Source: Raphanus sativus
Lineage: Eukaryota > Streptophyta > Magnoliopsida > Brassicales > Brassicaceae
DNA length: 64,000 nucleotides
Reading direction: 5' to 3'
Assembly (NCBI RefSeq): GCF_000801105.2
Contig: NC_079515.1
Location: 19,119,407-19,183,406, forward strand
This document shows, one piece after another, positions 58,601 through 64,000 of this stretch. Position numbers and translations under genes: made by a program. The notes beneath the pieces were generated by a model that was not told the DNA's origin, made no database searches, and saw nothing but the letters and a program-made list of their open reading frames with translations. Each line of letters opens with the position of its first letter. Within the stretch, counting starts at the first letter, position 1.

Positions 58601-61600
58601 TTATAAGAATTTTCTTTCAAAGTCATGGTAGTAAAAACATCTTTGTGGAGACCTGAAACATTAAGATAGCACCCACACTAGCAAAATCAATTTTAGTTCC
58701 AAGCTAACATACATCTAAGTCCTAACAGCAAAGAGAATTTGCACATGGATTACACTATTTATAACAGTTTTGGAGATGAGGGTCTGTCAAATGTTCTCGT
58801 TATTTGCCCATCACAGAAGGAATAATTAAGGAAAATAAGAAAATAAGCATTCTTGACCTCTACCTTGGTTTTGCCACATTCAAATAGAACTATTATGAAG
58901 CGCCTCAAACAGATGCGCTTAATTTCCTCATCAGGGTTCGAAATAATAGCGCAGTAAGCATCATTCAAGAGATTCAGATCTAACGTGAACTTGAAAACAT
59001 TTGCCCACAGTCGTCCTCTACAGTAAGTGGCTGTTACAGGTGGATGGACGTTCTCACTACTCTCCATGAAATTAATGGCCTCATCTACTTGCTCAAGGGC
59101 TGCGTACGCAAACTGACAAGCTCCTTCACTTATATTGTACCGTTCAAAAATTTGCATAGCCCATTCATAGTAATGAAGTTTCCATGTGGCACAAGAATTT
59201 TCACCATCTGAAATACTGGCACCTGCTTCAACCAAATGGATGGTCAAAAAGGGATAATGAATCAGTAAGACACACAGCCTAGTTTTCGAAACAATCAAAA
59301 CTGACAAAGAACTAGAGCAAGAACAAACTCCTTGAGGAGCTCACCAATTGTGGAATGTGAAAATCCTGCTTCTTTAGCCAAGCTGTGCAAAGCCTTCCAA
59401 GATCCTTCACCTGATGAAGCTCTGCATCGGAACCAGGGTCGATACCATGAGATGTTTTTTAAAAAAATACCTAGACAATGTTCTTGAAGTGATAATATTT
59501 AATTAAACCAGAGATGTTGGAAAACATAGCGAGCTTGTCTTCTATGAGATGAGAATAAAACTTACAAGTTATGCACTGGCACAATGTACAATTTATACAT
59601 GAACAGGCTACAAAATTATCAGTGTATAGACTACAAATGATAAGCACCTGAAGAAGCAGCGGATGGCATCACTAATCTTTCTCTCTTTTAATACCCCGCA
59701 CGCTCCACGCTGCACTTCATCAAGGAGGCAACAACCACGGATATGTTGAAGAAGACACCAATCTCCATTGGTATCTTGGGCATGTCCAAATGTTTTCTCC
59801 CCACGTAAACTTGCCTCGACAATCAAAAGGATTCGCTTGAAATGGTAATTAAGAATATACAAAAAAAAACAAAACAAAGGAATTAGCAATTAATTTTAAC
59901 TAGCAGCTAGCTAAATATAACGTTTGCTGGAAAAGGTTCACCAAAGAAGCAGAGACAGTTTTTTACCTCGACAGCATCAGCCTGTCCATTCCTAATCAAC
60001 CTAAGAGTAAGCTCAGTTGAGCGTCTTAGCAAAGAAGAAGAGTCCTCTCCAGTTTTACTATAACGAATCCAGCTAATGAAGTTTTGTACCAAGCTTGTAA
60101 TGCTTTGTGAACTTGGAAGATATCTAAGTCGAATCCAGTTAAATCGGCTATCCACATTGCAACTCCGGTCACTGAAAAGAAGAATATACGCCAATGAGAA
60201 ACCGCATTTCCCAAGCATTGTGTTCCATGATCTTCTGTCAATGCTGCTATCTACAATGATAAGACGATTGTGTCAGTGTGAAATATTGGATATGACTTGT
60301 GAGGTATGAGCTTTGGGGAATATTTTCGAAGGACAAAACCTACCAATCTGAAGAGATGAGAGCTTAAAGCTGAAATCTTCCACTGAAGTCAATTGAGCCG
60401 GCGTGGTAACAAAGAAAAGAATGATCAGCCACTCTGAGACAATATCTTGGATCATCGGAAGCAATTCCAGCCGTAGCTTACATATATCTTGCTGTGACAT
60501 ATTTACCTGCCCAAATAGTAAACCAGAGAACAAAAGAGTAAACAGAACGAGTGACTGCGTTTAAAATATATAAAAAAAGTTGCAAGAAGTAGAGTATGTG
60601 AGATTAGTGTCGACATATAAACTACAAAGATTCCATTAAAGGAATGCATTTTGACAATAATATGAACCAAACTGGAAACTGACCTGCCCGGAGATGTTAA
60701 GCAGATAGCTGACGATTAGGAAGATGTCAATGGCAGACTCAAACATCACCTTTGCAAACTGAGAAGTGGCTTGAACAAGGATAGAACTACAGATATCTGA
60801 TAATGTCTCGCTATCATTGTTATGCATAACTTTCTTAGGGACCAGATACTGCAAATAGTGCTCCATGATAGTAAAAACCTTTTCCCAAGATCCAGCCCTT
60901 TGACATAGAGCAGAGAGAGACAATAACATTTCAATGGAGAATGTTCTAAGATTTTTATGAGCTTCTAGCTCTTTGTCCCGTGCTCTATCAGCACCAAGAT
61001 CCGACCAAGTACGCTGACCTATGGACATTGCATATCCCGACTCAAGGATGTTAACTAAGCGAGGAACAATTTCCTCAGATGATATAACTGGCCTTCCAGT
61101 AACCGATTCATAATACATGGCATAAGGAGCAGCACCCCACTGCTTATTGATCTTCGAAATACATCTTAGTACCTCCGACAGAATCCCATGTTCATTGGTA
61201 GACATCCCAAAGCCTAAGCTTGTCAGGTTGCTGTGTTCGGAGGAAGATCCTATCAACAGACAGCACCGTATTAAATCTTAAGTGATTATAAGCAATACAA
61301 GAAAATTATGGTCCTAGATAATAGATCAAGAATCCTTTACATACCTCCAAGGCTGTGCTCAACGTTCTCTGATCTAAAGAACAGTGATACAGAATCGTTT
61401 CTAACTAAACCAATAACATCTGACTGAACCAACAACGTGCAAGGTTCGTTATTGTTGCACCAGTGATCAAGATAGCACGAACAAAAGTTTTCCCACCAGT
61501 GAAAAACTGAAATAGAAGTCTCACCAGTAACCTGACATAGGCAGAGGCATATTTCAGCTTGTATGACGCAGAGTTATACCAACGGGCAGTCGAATGCATT

Positions 61601-64000
61601 GTATAAGGTACTATAGAACTGAGTAAAAAACAAACCTCTTCCTCAACTAGTAAAAGAATCTCGCTTTTAAGCTCATCAAGACTTAAGGATTGAAATTCAG
61701 AATCAGTCCAGTGTTTGTTGTGGTCCCGTAAAGTTAGACGCAAGGCAACAGTGTGAAAAATTCCAGGACAAAGAAGCCTACGTAAGAAGACTGATGAAAT
61801 GAATCCCATAATTTGATCCTGCAAATTGCAATAAAGGTTTAGATGGTCTCATACAATAAACATTTGTTTTACAGCATAAAATGCATAAAAGGAGAAGCAG
61901 ATTGAGTATATTTTTTTCCAACAAAATGAAAACTATGTTTTAAAATTAAGACCTTTGCGGATGAAAAAAGTGAATGTGAAGTCAAAAGAAGGTCATGCGA
62001 AGAGCTCCTAGCACTCAGAAATAACTGTTCAGAAATGTATTCCTCCTGTAAAGTGTAAGACCGTGCTTCCCTGAAAACAAATTTAAAATAGAGTATTATC
62101 CACCATCAAGAAACAAAAATCAAAAGAGTGAACACAAAAATGTCGGCAGTAGTAAATAGCACAACCAACCACTACTAAAAGATATACACGAGAGTAGCAT
62201 TTCCCTCAAAAGTTTAGATACTAACACTCTTTCTAGTTTTTTCTTGTTCAAACACTCTTTCTAGCTTAACCTATTATCTTGACAAAACAAATCTCAGAAA
62301 TGAAACCCCTGGGGAGGGCTTCGCCTAGAGTTCTCAACTTTTTTAAGAGGATTCCATCACCAGGAATTGTAACACAAAAATTCGCCTGCTATATATGTCG
62401 CATTAATGTTTCAAAACGGTAAAAGGTTCCAACAGAAGAAGACTAAGAGAAAATAAGACCTCCTAAAACATCAGTATAATGCAATTTTTATATGGAGTAT
62501 AAAGATTCAACCAAATCAGCAGAAACTAAGTCTTCCCGAACTTACATGGTGCTAGATTTCTGGTACAACACGTGAGATGTCAATTCATCAGTCTTCAGAG
62601 TCCAAATCTCGTCGGAAGTAAATCTGACATCCCGCAGTTCCCCCTGCGAAATTCAGGAATCAGGATGTGCAAATCAAAATAGTTGCGAACAAAAGAAATA
62701 CAACGAAGATGCAAATTCAACATAGTTGTGAGTAAAAAGAAAATAGAATAGCATGTGTTGAGAATGAGCCCAGAAAACGTACCCCTTCTAGTGAAATATT
62801 CTGTAGTCCAGAATCCAGAGACAAGGCTATCCTCTCCCCAGAACTAAAGTGCAGGTCATATACAGTGATCACGTCCACGTTGTCTCCCTTCAAAAATTGG
62901 AAAATGGCTATCACTTCCGAGAATGCAATAGAAAACGAACTACAAATGTCCCACTCCAGTAAGCCGTAAAGAATCTGAAATGCGTGTAGTAAAAGCTTAC
63001 CATAGTATTCCTATACAAGACAGCTAAAGGAATGATGCCATTAACGTAATCAACTTTGCCCAACCATAACCTCAGACACACAACCCCTAGTGAAAGAAGC
63101 ATGAATAAGTCAAAAACAGAGGGAAAAGATAATCAAACAAAACAAATTAGTGGCCACCGATAGAAGTAGCAGATATTACCCTCAACGTTTTTAGCAGCTA
63201 TACTCTGACACAAAACCCTGCTACAGGTCAGAATGTCCCACACACGTAACCCCCCGTCAGCATGAAGCACGCATATCAAGTTTCTTCCATAAACTTCTGA
63301 TATACATAAATCTTGCACGGCAGCAACAACTGTCCCCCTACACATTGCGCATTATATAGATGGAAATCACTAGAGGGAAAAAAAAGAAGGGCGTATAGCG
63401 AAAGATATCACACATCATTAGCTTTGTTTCGTTCGTCTAAGTAAAATACAAGTAAAAGACATTAGTTTTCTAGTAACGGTACTACAATTACGTGCCTTAC
63501 AAAACCCCAAAGACGACCAAGTCCTGTATCATCACGCAGCTCCTGGTGGAAACCTGATAGAGAGACGAAGGCAAGTGATAAAAAGAAACATAAAAGAATG
63601 GAGACACTAAGCTAATGGCAGAGTCAATCAACCTGATGCAGGTTGGAAAGAAGAGACAGAGCCATCTGATCTCCCAAGGAAAAGGAATCCAGGCGATGCA
63701 GCCACACTGGTAACATGAGTTTCGTTCAAGTATGGTCGAACATTCAAGTGGATCAGATGGTCAAGCGGGAAGACCGAGCCAGACTTATAGGACGAAGTAT
63801 TCTCGATTTTGAGGACGTAGACAACACCAGATGGCGAGAGAGCGTAGAGAAAGAAGACGAGACGACCACTCTCACTTCCCTGCAGTTCAATTCCGTAACT
63901 TCAATTTCAAACATAAACTAAAGGATTCAAAAAAAGTGGAGAAGAGGGATTCAATCTACCTCGTCGGCGGATAGAAAAGCGAAAGGAGAGAGGGTGTGAG
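55624..64000 (-). CDS. NUP160: Nuclear pore protein NUP160 (5' end beyond the window)
   Basis: Twenty-six exons can be chained in one frame from 63960-64000 (partial) to the stop at 55624. The principal ones are 63633-63879, 63180-63337, 60684-61249, 59967-60250, 58864-59222, 58131-58437, 57912-58040, 56237-56377, 55772-55945 and 55624-55668. From the second exon on they sum to 4134 nt (1377 aa plus stop); Arabidopsis NUP160/SAR1 (At1g33410) has about 1500 residues, so roughly the first 110 are missing. The N-terminal part (LVFFLYALSPSGVVYVLKI, LHADGGLRVWDI) belongs to the beta-propeller and the remainder is the long helical scaffold. NUP160 is a member of the Nup107-160 Y complex in the nuclear pore scaffold, needed for mRNA export and auxin responses in Arabidopsis. 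One intron appears to be GC-AG and one acceptor is NAGNAG. No disabling change was seen. Confidence 0.96.

Overview
This is a plant nuclear window, almost certainly Brassicaceae and most likely Brassica or a close relative. It is AT-rich and dense in transposable elements, and its genes have spliced plant structures. Three genes can be read end to end against the Arabidopsis proteins I know: NAC014 (At1g33060), the TPR/MYND/SET protein TPR9 (At1g33400) and nucleoporin NUP160 (At1g33410). All three are on the minus strand, so the window looks like a TE-inflated counterpart of the At1g33xxx region. All product names come from reading motifs by eye; no database was searched.

Layout. 1-4.7 kb: a decayed Ty3/gypsy element on the minus strand. 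4.7-6.9 kb: an Athila-like 5' LTR, primer-binding site and gag start. 7.6-8.0 kb: a small secreted prolamin-like (ECA1/DUF1278) gene. 8.3-13.1 kb: a thioredoxin-like gene scrap, a Mutator-type MITE with a 9-bp target duplication, LINE debris, a 0.9 kb foldback element and a hAT MITE with a perfect 8-bp target duplication. 13.1-21.6 kb: AT-rich desert with one 66-aa small-protein gene, two Stowaway MITEs, a Helitron-like end and a truncated LINE. 21.8-24.2 kb: NAC014, seven exons, 653 codons. 25.3-28.2 kb: a SINE, a second copy of the Mutator-type MITE and a LINE 3' half. 28.2-32.8 kb: Helitron-rich AT desert. 32.4-39.7 kb: a 3.5-3.8 kb tandem segmental duplication, each copy carrying a wound-induced polypeptide (WIP/DUF3774) gene. 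39.9-42.9 kb: a core-2/I-branching (GT14-type) glycosyltransferase with a hAT MITE in its intron. 43-44.8 kb: Emigrant MITE, retroposon 3' end and gypsy integrase scrap. 45.7-49.9 kb: TPR9. 50.1-53.7 kb: two LINE fragments and a Helitron-like element. 55.6 kb to the right edge: NUP160, missing only its N-terminal end.

The genes do not form a pathway; they are ordinary dispersed plant genes. What is most informative is genome dynamics. The WIP duplication has a junction that looks like template switching, starts inside a Helitron, and carries a Stowaway insertion present in one copy with the empty site preserved in the other. I found no evidence of a new enzymatic or defence system. The less explained items are the foldback locus, the unassigned exons duplicated with WIP, and several small unassigned ORFs.
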